Source: Anisus vortex (lineage: Eukaryota > Mollusca > Gastropoda > Planorbidae). Taken from it: a stretch of 64,000 bases of DNA. Where the stretch lies: contig OX421500.1 of the NCBI GenBank assembly GCA_949126835.1, positions 31,022,641-31,086,640 on the forward strand, read 5' to 3'. The translations under genes were made by a program, and so were the position numbers. The stretch's first letter is position 1. Every line of letters starts with the position of its first letter. This document shows, piece after piece, positions 33,600 through 45,306 of the stretch. A model generated the notes under the pieces. It was not told the origin of the DNA. It did no database searches and worked only from the letters and a program-made list of their open reading frames with translations.

Positions 33600-33855
33600 A
33601 TGGAGACACAGTGGCGGCAGCGCGTTCGACTGGCGATCCGAAGGTTCTAGGTTCGAATCCTGGTGCAGGCTAGGATTATTTTCCAGGTACTTGAGGGTGC
33701 GGATGTGTCCGCCCAGCTCTGATGGGTACATGACACCTGTTAGGGTAAAGTAAAGGCGGCTGGGCATTGTACTTGCCACACATCCCCTCGAATGCCGTGA
33801 TTATAGAAACTGGTGAACGCTGCTCCACCGGCCCTATGATCAGTTTCGCCCTAAG
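33600..33855 (+). mobile_element. tRNA-headed SINE
   Basis: Best-preserved copy of the family. The head resembles a tRNA with B-box GGTTCGAATCC. It is followed by GCCCAGCTCTGATGGGTACA, GTAAAGGCGGCTGGGCATTG, TGAACGCTGC and CCCTATGATCA. Confidence 0.9.
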
Positions 33856-35746
33856 GGTAGTTTACTTTCTTCAATTTATTCAGCTTAAAACTCTGTACTT
33901 TTCTCTACTTACAACACAAGCGAGAAAACCAGATTTCTTTTTTTTATTTTTTTATTTCGGAAATTTGGGAAATTCCTCTAGTGGTATCCCGTCCCCCCCC
34001 CCCCCCCTTCCGAAAGAAAACAAAAAACAAACAAACAAAGAATGAGCTCGTACATTATCGGTTGTGATAAATGAAATGACGTCACTGGGTTTTCCCCAAT
34101 ATTTGATTATAAAAAAATGTGTGTTTGTTAAACCCACAGATTTTTATTCTATGACTGATTGTGTAATTTATATTCGTTAAACCATAAAGTAACAGAAACG
34201 TGGTTTAAGTAAGCAAACAATTTTTAAAATATCAAACTATTAATGAACGACTTGTTTAGAACAAGGTAAAACAAATAAACAACAAACTAAACAAAAGTGA
34301 ATAACAACAGAAAACATTACAATTGTTTACTTTTTTCAAAGTTAAAGTTATGTTTTAAAGCATTTACAGTTCAATATCAATGAAAATTTTTAATTGTCTT
34401 TCTTTTAATCATGCGCATTTGTGACCTTAAAACTATGTTCAATGTTCAATATTTCTAAAATGTTTTAATGAAATTGATCATAAACTTAAAGAAAAATGTT
34501 CATACCAGTGTTTCTGTTATTTAACAAAGTCTATTTTCTTTCTTTTGTTATGTCTGTATATTATTACTTTTACTATATTATACATTATTTTAAATGCCTT
34601 TATTGTACGTACGTACTATGTTGCAATTAAATATGTGCTTATTGCTCATTATTTAAACACAAGTTGTCATTAAATGCTATGAAATCAGTGACCTTTAAAA
34701 TAAATTATCCTCAAACATTACTTGCTACAATCTAAACAATGTATAAACACATGACATTTAGTAAAAAAAAAAAAATAACTACATTTATACATACCAATAT
34801 TATGCTATGAATTATTCATAGAATTATATCATAATAAAAAAAAGTAACATGTTGAAGAAAGTACAATTTCTGTAAATGTTTTTCTGACATTGATGGCTAG
34901 ACAGAAAACAGCCATGCAGCGCTATTGATAATAAAATAAGTAAAACAATGTATATGTTTTTTGAAGAAAGAGATAACAGATATGACCGTTGTCATTGGTA
35001 ACGGCATGTAAGAGTGATCGTGTAGCCAGCACAACTTCCAGGCAGCTTTTCTTTCACAAAACTGATTTCAAGGTTTAGAAGACTTTTCAACCACACCCAC
35101 TGGATTAAACATACGAACATGTACCTGGGATTTGTAGCCTATGGCTATGGGATTGGAAATACATTGATCTACTGCTAGCAAACACCAATTCACACGAATG
35201 GGATATTTAAAAAAAAATTAAATATTTATTGAAAATGAAAATAGCCGTAGCAGCTATCATGCTTATGATTGATTATGTGGGCAGCACAATGCTCAACGCG
35301 TTCTTTACCATTCATAACTGATGTTCCAAGCTTACAAGTACCCCTGTGCCCAAATGTGGTAGTAAAAATATATTTGTATTCTTTTGTAACAGCTGAAATT
35401 TAAAACAGCAAACTCCCATGAGGCTTTGGCCTTGGTACTTAGAAACACGGGGCAGGGGAGACTTCTTGTTAACTTTTAGCAGAAGTTCTAACATGGCGCA
35501 AAGTGACCATGAGCGTTAAAGGGAAGTCCAGACGTTATAACATTTCCATATCGATCAGAACACAAGCACGTGGATTTTTATCAAAATTGCAACGCCTATT
35601 ACTTCCAACGTTGGTGACTATGTCGTTTAATTAATCTACAATATTCTAATCCAAACACATATCAGAAATCAATCAACTGTTATATGTATCAATCAATATA
35701 TTATATGTAGTATATCTTTCATCGGCTATTAATATAAAGCCTTTAT

Positions 35747-35749
<3 letters not shown>
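33856..35749. other. No gene seen; two degraded SINEs
   Basis: Two minus-strand SINE remnants lie at about 34990-35120 and 35225-35360 (both with the GCCAGCACAA / GGGCAGCACAATGC block). The rest is AT-rich without coding signal. Confidence 0.5.

Positions 35750-35832
<83 letters not shown>
35750..35832. repeat. (CT)n(AT)n compound microsatellite
   Basis: About 44 bp of CT followed by about 38 bp of AT. Confidence 0.95.
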
Positions 35833-35835
<3 letters not shown>

Positions 35836-35975
35836 CATGTCATTGTGAATATGAAATTTATATCTAAAATGAAGTAAAATGTTCCAGGGAAAACGAATCA
35901 AATGTGTATTAAATAAAAGGTTTATTTATCACTTTCAAGACAAAGATTACACAGGGGTATAGTGTGACCAAGAGA

Positions 35976-36160
35976 CAGGGGCGAAGCCAGAATTTTTTTC
36001 CAGTGGGCGCTGATCTTTCGCTTGGGAAACATTTACCAAATTCCAAGGAGGGCAGATAAACATTGACTTTTTTTTGTTGCGAATTTAGTACATATTTAAA
36101 CAAAAAAACAGTTGAAAAACATATTCCCCCCCCCCCCCCCCCCCTGTGGCTTCGCCCCTG
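35976..36160. mobile_element. Miniature hAT element, CAGGGGCGAAGCC type
   Basis: 185 bp with perfect 14-bp inverted ends (CAGGGGCGAAGCCA / TGGCTTCGCCCCTG) and a 7-of-8 target duplication (CCAAGAGA / CCAACAGA). Contains a long poly-C run and no coding capacity. Confidence 0.92.
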
Positions 36161-36455
36161 CCAACAGAGCAATATTTCAGATTTTGTCCCACTAGCGAAT
36201 CTGAACTCGATCCTATTTTGTCTGGTGTCCAGACTTAAGAATCGTTTTTATTACTTCCCCTGCACTACCACAATAGACAGTCAAGATAAGAGTCTGAGCA
36301 CGGTGGAGGGAAATTGTAATAAGCTCCACATGAAGTTTTTTGTTTTGTTTTGTTTCTAGATTGGGGTGAGGGAGTGTTCTGAGTGTGGAAAATCCGGGGG
36401 CCAGCAATGTGTATCATTGATTTTGGTCAGACTGGAATCCCGTTTGGGCTTGATT
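36161..36455. other. No gene seen
   Basis: 3' flank of receptor gene 3; nothing specific. Confidence 0.4.
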
Positions 36456-36461
36456 TTTATT
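36456..36461 (-). promoter_or_regulatory. Polyadenylation signal, receptor gene 3
   Basis: Minus-strand AATAAA 160 bp beyond the stop codon at 36621. Confidence 0.5.
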
Positions 36462-36620
36462 TCAGAATCAAAACTTTAAATGGCATGAAGCAAGTGGTGA
36501 GATTCTAGGGCGTTCGTGACTATTGTGTTGTTGTTTTTTTACATCATTGATTCAAACACAATAGCCCAATAACAATAGCTTTTTTGTTATCGTGATTGTC
36601 AGACACAATACGTACTGTTC

Positions 36621-37131
36621 CTATATGATATCAATAAACATCATAAATCCAAAGAAAACGCTGATAATAGAAGTCTGTAGAAATATGATGCACAAAGCCA
36701 GGACCTTCATCGGGTTACCTGCAGTGTCTTCCTCAAAAGGAAAAGAGTCATCGTCCGAGACGGGGCAATTGGAAGAAAACCGCTGTTCGCTCCTGTCGCA
36801 CGGTCCAATGTCCAACAACAGGTAGGTGTCGTTCAGCCGTGGCGTCCAAACGTAGACGCACTTGTGGAGGCAGCTGCTTTCCAACTCTTGCAACGAGCAT
36901 TCGCTGTCCTCGCTGAAGGTCTCGTTGGTTGTGTTGATGACTCGGCATAAGATGGCGAAGGACTCATTACGCTCAGGGATGGAGAAATCGCATTGAACCG
37001 TTGACCCTGCATCGAGTGATATAGGATTGGACGGATCCGTTACATAACTTGGAGAGACCATTGTGAAATTTCCATATTCATTGATGAACAGCTCAAAGTT
37101 GCCGGGATCATTGCAAAACAAATTCAAAAAT
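36621..37131 (-). CDS. Small tail-less surface protein, exon 2 (receptor gene 3)
   Basis: With exon 1 (41393-41520) it encodes about 212 residues. The acceptor lies after a strong pyrimidine tract (CTCTTTTCAG/A at 37131) and fits the phase-2 donor. The ectodomain has cysteines at LFCND, VQCDF, ILCRV, SECSL, SSCLHKC and GPCDRS, plus N-glycosylation sites (NES, NTT, NET, NDT). The segment NDTYLLLDIGPCDRS resembles NDSVAYIIVQ...TCFDRS of receptor gene 2, in the same place relative to the N-terminus. There is no Ser/Thr stalk. The C-terminus is a hydrophobic stretch (VLALCIIFLQTSIISVFFG) ending five residues from the stop, so it is either a tail-less membrane anchor or a GPI-attachment signal. 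Binding partner unknown. Confidence 0.82.
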
Positions 37132-37229
37132 CTGAAAAGAGGAAAAAAAAAACAGATTATGCAAAACTTACATTAAACTTTTAGTCTAAATAATCTGAGT
37201 AACAATTTCTCTGTTGTCAGACTCCTGTC

Positions 37230-37330
37230 GACTGACTATAAAGACTACTGCCATCTGAATCTAACGACTACTGCCATCTGACTATAAAGACTACTGCCAT
37301 CTGACTATAAAGACTGACTCTAAGGATCAT
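37230..37330. repeat. 23-bp tandem repeat, left part
   Basis: About four units of GACTACTGCCATCTGACTATA-type sequence. Matching units resume at about 38280-38325, on the other side of the LINE fragment. Confidence 0.8.
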
Positions 37331-37339
37331 TAATAATAA

Positions 37340-38275
37340 TCATCATTTCTTATAGCGCTTCTATCCATGCTATTAAATTACCATGCTTAGAGCGCTATTG
37401 GTGTAAAATGCAGTGGCAGATGTATTAGCCAAAGTGAAAGGTCTTTAAGTTTTTTTTTTAAAGACTCTCTTGTCTCAGATCCTCTCAGTGTCTGGTGTAA
37501 ATTGTTCCATATAGAAGGCGCCACAGATTCAAATGAGCTCACTCCCAGGTACTTCTTTTTGTGTCCAGCCACACTGGGAGTTTTAAGGAGTGACTGTAAT
37601 GAAGAGCGCAGTTCCGTTGATGGCTCGTGCTTTGATATAAGTTATGAATGAGCAATACCCTTAATGCACCCGTACGTAATGGACATAATTTTGAGATCTA
37701 TTCGCTTCATCACCGGGAGCCAGTGGAGATCCCTTAGAGTTGGGGAGATATGATCTTGCCTCGTCGCGCCCAAATCATTGCGCGCCGCAGTGTTCTGCAC
37801 TCTCTGTAATCTCTGCAGCTGGTTCTGGGGCAAACCCCACAAGCAACTGTTGCAGTAATCCAACCTTGACTGGAAAAGAGATTGCTATGGTATTGGCCGT
37901 CCTTCTATTGAGTTGAGGTCGCAGCTGACCCATGGTGCGTAGATGAGACGAACACGTCTTAACCACAGCACTGATATGTGGAACCATTGTCAGCTTATTA
38001 TAAATGAAAAGGTCAAAGTCTCTAAACGTGTTGGACAATTTGATCTCGGAAGCCCCAACTTCGATCGTAGTAATAGCTATCCTCCGAAGACTGACATCAG
38101 AACCACAGAGAATTGCCTCTGTTTTGTCATCATTTAATTTAAGTCTGTTTGCAGCCATCCATGCCTTAACTGTTTGACAGCACTCCTCCACATTATCAAC
38201 AGCAACAGCGCAGGGAGACGAATAGTGACGAAAACTCGTGTGAAGCACAACAGCCCTCGATTATTTTGCCAAGAT
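37340..38275 (-). mobile_element. CR1-like LINE fragment in intron of receptor gene 3
   Basis: Minus-strand frames encode in order MAANRLKLNDDKTEAIL (the LNxxKTE motif after the RT active site), a YCNSCLWGLP region, DLHWLPVMKRIDLK, and SIWNNLHQTLRGSE then SLKKKLKDL. This is the thumb and C-terminus of CR1-like reverse transcriptases. The active-site part is missing and the frames are shifted. It splits the 23-bp tandem repeat. Confidence 0.85.
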
Positions 38276-38404
38276 GACTTGTAAGACTACTGCCAACTGA
38301 CTCTAATGATTACTGCTGTTTCTAAAGACTTCCTAATACCTTTAGTAAAAGCACCCGCCCCGAAAAGAACTCAATTAACAAAAAGGAATACTAGCATTTA
38401 TAAT

Positions 38405-38600
38405 AAGCCCTTCCTATATTATCTTATATGTTACAGACGCTCCTTCTATCAAAACGATTATTGCGTCCTACGCTCACCCGTGGTCTGAGTCTAGTCTTGC
38501 ATTCTGATCAGTGTTTTAAGTGATGTTAAGTTATTGGTTTTTCTGGTTTGTTTAGGCAACCCATTCCATGCCCGGATGCCACTTGGGAAGTATGCCCTCA
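38405..38600 (-). mobile_element. Recurrent LINE 3'-end fragment
   Basis: One of the clearest copies: TTACAGACGCTCCTTCTATC, TATTGCGTCCTACGC, GTGGTCTGAGTCTAGTC and CATTCCATGCCCGGATGCCA. Element strand minus. Confidence 0.8.
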
Positions 38601-39064
38601 AGTCCATCAAAAAACTAATGCGTTCGTAAGTATATCTTTTCTTGAATATAACGCACCAGATTACTAACAGTCCAACAACATAGAACCAAGTATCTTACAC
38701 ACACAATACGGTTTAAAAATAGCTAGCAATAAATAGTACGTCTAAGGAAGACGAATTGCGATCGAAATAGATAAGATAAGATATTTACACAATTAATGCT
38801 TTAAGTAAATTAATGAAGTTGAAATTAATCTTTTTTTGTTATAGTTAAGTAAAGCATACATATGTTATAGTCTTCTTTCTTAAACTATTAAATGAGTAAA
38901 TATTGTTTACAAAAGTGTAGATTTAATGTTTGTCATGAATTTTAAAAAATAACATTTTAGTTTTTCTTTCGATCTATCTATCAATACATCTATTCATTTA
39001 TTCATTTATGCGTACATCCCTCTGTCAATCCAAACGCCCGTACATTCACTATCCATCCATCCAT

Positions 39065-40195
39065 CTATTGATCCATCTTTCTATTTGTCTATCCGTCTAT
39101 CCGTCTATTTGTCTATTTGTCTATCCGTCTAATTTTCTATCTGTCTATCTGTCTATCTGTCTATTTGTCTATTTGTCTATTTGTCTATCCGTCTATCCGT
39201 CTATCCGTCTATCTGTCTATCTGTCTATCTGTCTATTTGTCTATTTGTCTATCTGTCTATCTGTCTATTTGTCTATTTGTCTATTTGTCTATTTGTCTAT
39301 TTGTCTATCCGTCTATCCGTCTATTTGTATATTTGTCTATCCGTCTATCCGTCTATTTGTCTATTTGTCTATCCGTCTATCCGTCTATCCGTCTATTTGT
39401 CTATTTGTCTATCCGTCTATCCGTCTATTTGTCTATTTGTCTATCCGTCTATCCGTCTATTTGTCTATTTGTCTATCCGTCTAATTTTCTATCGGTCTCT
39501 CTGTCTATCTGTCTATTTGTCTATTTGTCTATCCGTCTATCTGTCTATTTGTCTATTTGTCTATCCGTCTAATTTTCTATCGGTCTATCTGTCTATCTGT
39601 CTATTTGTCTATTTGTCTATCTGTCTATCTGTCTATTTGTCTATTTGTCTATTTGTCTATTTGTCTATTTGTCTATCCGTCTATCCGTCTAATTTTCTAT
39701 CGGTCTATCTGTCTATCTGTCTATTTGTCTATTTGTCTATCCGTCTATCTGTCTATTTGTCTATTTGTCTATCCGTCTAATTTTCTATCGGTCTATCTGT
39801 CTATCTGTCTATTTGTCTATTTGTCTATCTGTCTATCTGTCTATTTGTCTATTTGTCTATTTGTCTATTTGTCTATTTGTCTATCCGTCTATCCGTCTAT
39901 CCGTCTATTTGTCTATTTGTCTATTTGTCTATTTGTCTATCCGTCTAATTTTCTATCGGTCTATCTGTCTATCCGTCTATTTGTCTATTTGTCTCTCCGT
40001 CTAATTTTCTATCGGTCTATCTGTCTATCTGTCTATCAGTCTATCTGTCTATCAGTCTTTATGTCTATCTGTCTATCTGTCTATCAGTCTATCTGTCTAT
40101 CCGTCTATCAGTCTATCAGTCTATCTGTCTATCTGTCTATCTGTCTATCTATTTATCTGTCTATGTATCTATCGGTCTATCGGACTGTCTATATA
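39065..40195. repeat. Tetranucleotide array of TCTG, TCTA and TTTG/TCCG variants
   Basis: About 1.1 kb of CTATCTGT, CTATTTGT and CTATCCGT units arranged as recurring longer blocks (for example an AATTTTCTATCGG variant recurs several times). It lies in intron 1 of receptor gene 3. The overlapping long Ser/Tyr/Leu/Val open frames are artefacts. Confidence 0.93.
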
Positions 40196-41392
40196 TCCAC
40201 AAATATACAAAAGTTAAACATTTAAAAACAAGAGTACTGACAAAATTTAATATTCATATTATGCATTCTCAACACCTTCTTAATAGTCCTAGTATGAGAA
40301 AAACTTTAAAAAAAAAACAAACAACTTAACTTCAATAGGGTTAAATAGATCATAGCATACAATGTTTAACTGCCATAACCTTTAAATTCGTTACTAATAA
40401 TGTATGAGAGCATAAAGACACTGCTATCTGTTTGTGTAATTTACAACATAGGGACTTTGTCACGTTTATAGGCATATGGCTTTTAATCAATACGTAGGGG
40501 ACAGATGGTTGAAACTTTTAGCATTATTCAATTCAAATAAACAACATGTAGAGTCTATTTATTTCGTTATTAAAGAGTATATTTACATTATATGCGTGGC
40601 TGTCTGTTAATTAGTTTATTGGTCAATCAATATATCCATCTATCTATATAATCAATAAATCTATATATCCATTCATTCATCTATAATCTTTCAATCAATC
40701 AATCAATCAATCTATCTATCTATCTATATATCTAATCTATCTATCTATTTATCTATCTATGAATCTATTTCTATGTATGTATTTGTCTGTCTATCTAAAT
40801 ATCTATATATCTATGTATATATCAACTCATATATCTATACATCAATCTGTCTATCTATCTATCTGTCGATCTAATCTATATATATGTCTACCTATCTACC
40901 TATTTATCTATCTGTCTATCAGTCACTCTGTCTTTTAGTAGGCCTATAACTGTCTATCTATCTATCCATATGTCTTTCTGTCTATCTGTCATGTTATCTG
41001 TATGTCACGATGCCGGTTTGTTTTTTTCTGAATATCTGAACGACTAACAGTCTGTCTCTTGGTCTCTGTATCTGTCTGTCTATACTTATTAGCCTGTAAC
41101 GCTGTCAGTATCTATCCATCTATCTCTCTATCTTTCTATACATTGGTTTATCATATCTACATACATTGCCTCTAAAAAAGTACAATATTTCTGTCAGTTA
41201 ATTGTTTTAGCCCTGAGCTACCCATTTATCTACCAGTCTGTCTACACTGCACGCCCGTCTCTCTGTATAAGCATATCGCTTATTTGCAATATCGACAACC
41301 CCATCTTTGGTCAGATACGTATCCAGCTTAACTTAATGAAGAAAGAACAAATTATACACAAAAACTTGTAATTTCCTTAAATTCATACTTAC
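40196..41392. other. Intron sequence with degenerate CTAT repeats
   Basis: Scattered CTAT and CTGT microsatellite stretches at 40620-41130; no coding signal until the exon at 41393. Confidence 0.5.
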
Positions 41393-41520
41393 GTTTCTTT
41401 CAATGTTGAATTCATTAAGTCATGCGTTAAAAAACTCGAATCCGAAGTAGACAGAGCCAAACAGGTACAAAACACTGCTAGGTATCCCAGCAAATACACC
41501 ACGTTGACTGATTGACTCAT
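41393..41520 (-). CDS. Receptor gene 3, exon 1 (signal peptide)
   Basis: The ATG at 41520 begins MSQSVN followed by a hydrophobic core (VVYLLGYLAVFCTCLAL) and a short Ser/Thr-rich mature start. The exon ends GAAAC/GTAAGT, a near-consensus donor leaving two bases (phase 2), which joins in frame across a 4.26-kb intron to 37131. Confidence 0.72.
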
Positions 41521-42099
41521 TTGGTCAGTCAATCCTAGCTTTTAGTTCCTAATGAAATCAACAGTTAACAACTATAGTTGATAATAAATATATTTTGTAA
41601 CGTTATCTTATTAATAGCCTAGTAATGTTTTTTCCCCACAGTTATAAGAAAACACGATTTTTTCTAGATCTTCGTAGATAAAAAAACAAAATATGTGAAT
41701 CCATTTCGACATTTCATGAACATAAATCTATTTATAGAGTTTGATCGTTTATCTGACGTGTAGAATCAAATGTAAGCAGCTGTAACACATTTTTTTATAA
41801 TCTCATTCAAATAGAGATTCAATATGACACGAATTGGTCTGAACACACTTGTTGAAGAATTTCAATGCCCATGGAGCGTGTCCTGTTTGAAACTGTGTCC
41901 TCATGGTCTATTTATAGACAAAAGTAGGTCAATGTTCGCCGTACTGTAACGTGTGTAGACAATTTTATTTACTTTTGTAAAACAAATAATGACACGTGTA
42001 TAGCCTTAGTCTATCAATCTATTTTAACATATAATATATCTGGTGAACTCTATATTTCCATCTATCTATGTATCTATCGATTTAATCTATCAATCTTTG
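41521..42099. other. Upstream region of receptor gene 3, nothing specific seen
   Basis: AT-rich flank; promoter not distinguishable. Confidence 0.4.
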
Positions 42100-42255
42100 G
42101 AATGGGTTGCCTGAACAAACCAGGAAAACCAGTAACTTAACATCATTTAAAACATTAATAAAAATGCAAGACTAGACTCTGACCACGGATGAGCGTAGGA
42201 CGCAATAATCTTCTTTATAGAAGGAGCGTCTGTAATTTATAAGATGAGATAAGAT
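42100..42255 (+). mobile_element. Recurrent LINE 3'-end fragment with AAGAT tail
   Basis: Clear plus-strand copy: TGGAATGGGTTGCCTGAACA, CAGGAAAACCAG, GGACGCAATAATCTTC, TAGAAGGAGCGTCTGTAA and an AAGATGAGATAAGATAA tail. Confidence 0.82.
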
Positions 42256-42259
42256 AATC

Positions 42260-43300
42260 CATAGGTTCTCAACGGGAGCTATATCGCCTCCCGGGGGGCG
42301 GTGAGAAGCTTTAGGGGGCGCTGACATTCCCGGGGGCGATTGTGGGGCGGTGAAGGGCAAGTGGGCGGTACAAACGTAGCCTACCTGATATAATTTGAGC
42401 TATTTGAATCGATTAGTTTTTGGATGAAATGTGATGTAAACGCAAGTGCTTCTAAATATCTGATATCCCCCAACAGTATGCCTAAATATTATTATATTAA
42501 TAAGAAATAGGAATCGCAGTGACTTTTCGATGAAGTAGGGGTCAGTATTTGTGCAGCCGGCTGGTCCTGTGGTTTGTTCGCCGGACTGTCAACCATGCTG
42601 ACCGATCACTTGTCGCCCTAAAATCTGCTAATATTAATTATTTAGATCTCAGTTTTACCGAGAGTTCTTATAGTGTTCTAAACCTATAAGTCAGCAGCAA
42701 CACTATAGTTAAATGGTATAGATAATTAGTAATCATTGAATCTGGGTAGTTATTGTATAGCTTGAAAATATACATGTAAATTCTTTAGTCATATAATATT
42801 TACCTAATTTTCAAATACTTTGTACAGTTTGATCATTTCAAAGTTATCAATTGTAAGGCATTTATTTTTTATAAAAGAAGAAAAAAGAATATTAGCTTTA
42901 AAAAAAACGGGCCAATTATCTCCCTTTAATTAAAAAATGTTTCCACATTTGATCCAATAGTGATGCCGAACAAGTTCTGTTTCGTAATATAACAAATATT
43001 ACTGATTATTAGACCTAATACTTTTACAACCAAAATTGAAACACAAATAGACAAATTGCTAACAACACACCAGGCAAACGATTCACATTAATATTGATTG
43101 ATTTAAACTTTTTGTCTAGGCAATTTTTGTATCTATTAATTCCTTCTCATTTTTTTGTAAACATAATTAATCACACAAAAAGTCTAGTCCGCCTAAACAA
43201 ATTGCGGAAACTCTAGTCCATAGGGACGGAGGGGGGAATTGAGCGCTAAAAGAAAGTTGGGGGGAGGGGGCGGTGAGCGGAAAAAGGTTGAGAACCTATG
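42260..43300. mobile_element. Non-autonomous hAT-like element, 1.04 kb
   Basis: Perfect 14-bp inverted ends (CATAGGTTCTCAAC / GTTGAGAACCTATG), the GGTTCTCAAC type widespread among hAT elements. Flanking octamers match at only 5 of 8 positions, so the target duplication has decayed. G-rich tracts lie just inside both ends. The interior holds a SINE fragment and no transposase. Confidence 0.8.
42555..42625 (+). mobile_element. SINE fragment inside the hAT-like element
   Basis: CAGCCGGCTGGTCCTGTGG and CGCCGGACTGTCAACC repeat the head of the SINE at 11213; truncated at its 3' side. Confidence 0.7.
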
Positions 43301-43314
43301 ATTTAATATATCAA

Positions 43315-43861
43315 TCTTTGTATCTATTTATGTATCTACCTAACATATGAATCTATTTAACCTATTTATCTTTCTAACCATCTATCTAATCTAATATTTC
43401 TATCTATGTGTCTATCCAAATTATTATATCTAAGTATGCATCGCTCTAGTGTGTCTAAATATATATTTCTATCTAATCAAATCTATATAACTTTCAATCT
43501 AAACTATACACCTTTCTAATATAATGTAATAAATCTATGGAAACTAACCTATCGATCTATTTATCTATCTATCTATCTAATCTGATTTGTCTATCTTTTC
43601 TAATCTATACATATAAGTTATCATATAACTTATTATTTTATTGCTTATTGTTTTTTTTTATCTTGTCTTTATTTCTATGGACCATTTTTATCAACCATCC
43701 CACCCCCGACACCACCATAAATTACAGTTTAGTTTAAGGGTCGGCAAACATTTAATAATAGTGATCCAAAGAGGTATTTCTAATTCGTTAAAGCGTGCCA
43801 ACAACCAGATAGTCGTCATACTCTGCCATTTTTTTTAAAATATTAATTATACTTCTTAAAT
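43315..43861. other. Degenerate CTAT repeats and possible miniature-element end
   Basis: CTAT-rich stretches at 43315-43580. GGGTCGGCAAAC at about 43739 resembles the left end of elements at 55584 and 63921. Confidence 0.45.
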
Positions 43862-44195
43862 ACTATGGACGTCATATCGACGTCATCATTTCCATACACT
43901 GAAATACAGTGGACGTCACATCGACGTCATCATTTCCATACAAATAAATACTGTGGAAGTCAAATTGATGTCACAATTTCCGTACACTTAAATACAGTGG
44001 ACGTTACATCGACGTCATCATTTCCACAAACTAAAATACCGTGGACGTCACATCGACGTCATCATTTCCACAAACTTAAATACCGTGGACGTCACATCGA
44101 CGTCATCATTTCCATACACTTAAATACCGTGGAAATCACATTGACGTCATCATTTCCGTACACTTAATACAGAGGACGTCACATCGACGTCATAT
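43862..44195. repeat. 44-bp minisatellite with CRE-like motifs
   Basis: Seven to eight units of about 44 bp, each containing GGACGTCACATCGACGTCATC. GACGTCA in this block matches seven of the eight bases of the CREB/ATF palindrome TGACGTCA. Open on plus as a 100-codon frame, but with no other coding support. Confidence 0.92.
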
Positions 44196-44399
44196 ATATA
44201 TAAAGAAATAGTAAAAATATGAAGTCAGCAAATATTTCTATTAAAAACCTGCGGTAGTTAAAAGATACACAATTTATATAGCATTATAAAGTAAACGTTA
44301 ACCTAATTATTATAAATTGATCCACAAATATAAAGGAAGATTGTGTAATAATATCGTTTTTTAAATTTATTTATTAATTTATGAAACCCTAACCCTACT

Positions 44400-44839
44400 A
44401 ACATTGATGATACGCAGCCTATATAATATAGCCACCGCTACAGTCTTCTTCAGAAACAACATTAGAGAATGGTTTTGGTTTAGGACTACCGTTGGGGTGC
44501 GACAAAGATGCTTGCTCTCACCAAATATCTATAACATCTTCTTGGAGAGAATGGTGTCGGGTGCATTGAAAGATCATGAAGGGACGGTCAGCATAGGTGG
44601 TCGAACGATCACCAATCTTCGATTTACTGATGACATAGATGGACTGGCCGTGAGCGAGGAAGAACAAGCACATATAGTAAGTAAAGCGACTAGACAAAAC
44701 TTCCTCATCCTATGGTATGCAAGTCAAAGTCGAAAAAACAAATCAAGATTGGTGACCATAGTTTGGAATATCACGCAAATCAAGATAGGTGACCAGAGTT
44801 TGGAATACAGTAGACTGCTTTAAATACCTGGTAGCTATT
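44400..44839 (+). mobile_element. Non-LTR retrotransposon RT fragment, left part
   Basis: Encodes a reverse-transcriptase palm segment: VGVRQRCLLSPNIYN (normally VRQGCxLSP, the Gly is Arg here), TNLRFTDDIDGLAVSEEE (the FxDD active-site box) and the start of the FKYL block. It is cut at 44839 by the LTR element and continues at 50733. An intact FTDD box is present, but upstream RT and the endonuclease are missing. Confidence 0.9.
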
Positions 44840-45294
44840 TGTTGATGTCCTATTATTATTATTGGACTATCAAACATTACCACCAGTCTTCTCAGAGTAT
44901 TTGAGTTGTAGTAGCTGAATTATTTGATTGGTTTGAACATCAAAATGGACGACATCACCACAATATAACTTCCAAACTTGTAAATAATAAAAGAACGACT
45001 TATTGCAGCATATTATTTAATAACAATTCATTAACAGTTGACACTTCACATCCAATGAACAAATATAGCTTTATAGTATCAACATAATACACAATTTTAT
45101 TTATTTTTCCTGAGTCTAAAATAATGCCTGCGTTCCTTGTGAGTTATGAGAAAAGACTGCCGACCGCATGGACAGTCACTTGACTATATCTACTTCCGAT
45201 ATAGGTTTTCTTAATATCCAAAAATGGGTTTTATTTCGACTTTTTAATTATTAATATAGCTACTACCTATATATTATTTTATGGCTTCATAGCA
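44840..45294 (-). repeat. 3' LTR
   Basis: 455 bp, no difference from the other LTR by eye along its whole length. In element sense it begins TGCTATGAAG and ends GGACATCAACA. Confidence 0.97.
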
Positions 45295-45306
45295 TACCCC
45301 CCAACC
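45295..45306 (-). promoter_or_regulatory. Polypurine tract
   Basis: In element sense GGTTGGGGGGTA lies directly before the 3' LTR, the expected plus-strand primer position. Confidence 0.75.

Noticed and set aside
33600..33675. tRNA gene at the head of the SINE
   Set aside because: The B-box is excellent, but the stems do not pair fully, no terminator follows and the SINE body continues directly.
39008..40225. Several 150- to 220-codon Cys/Leu/Ser/Val frames
   Set aside because: Translation of the intronic tetranucleotide array.
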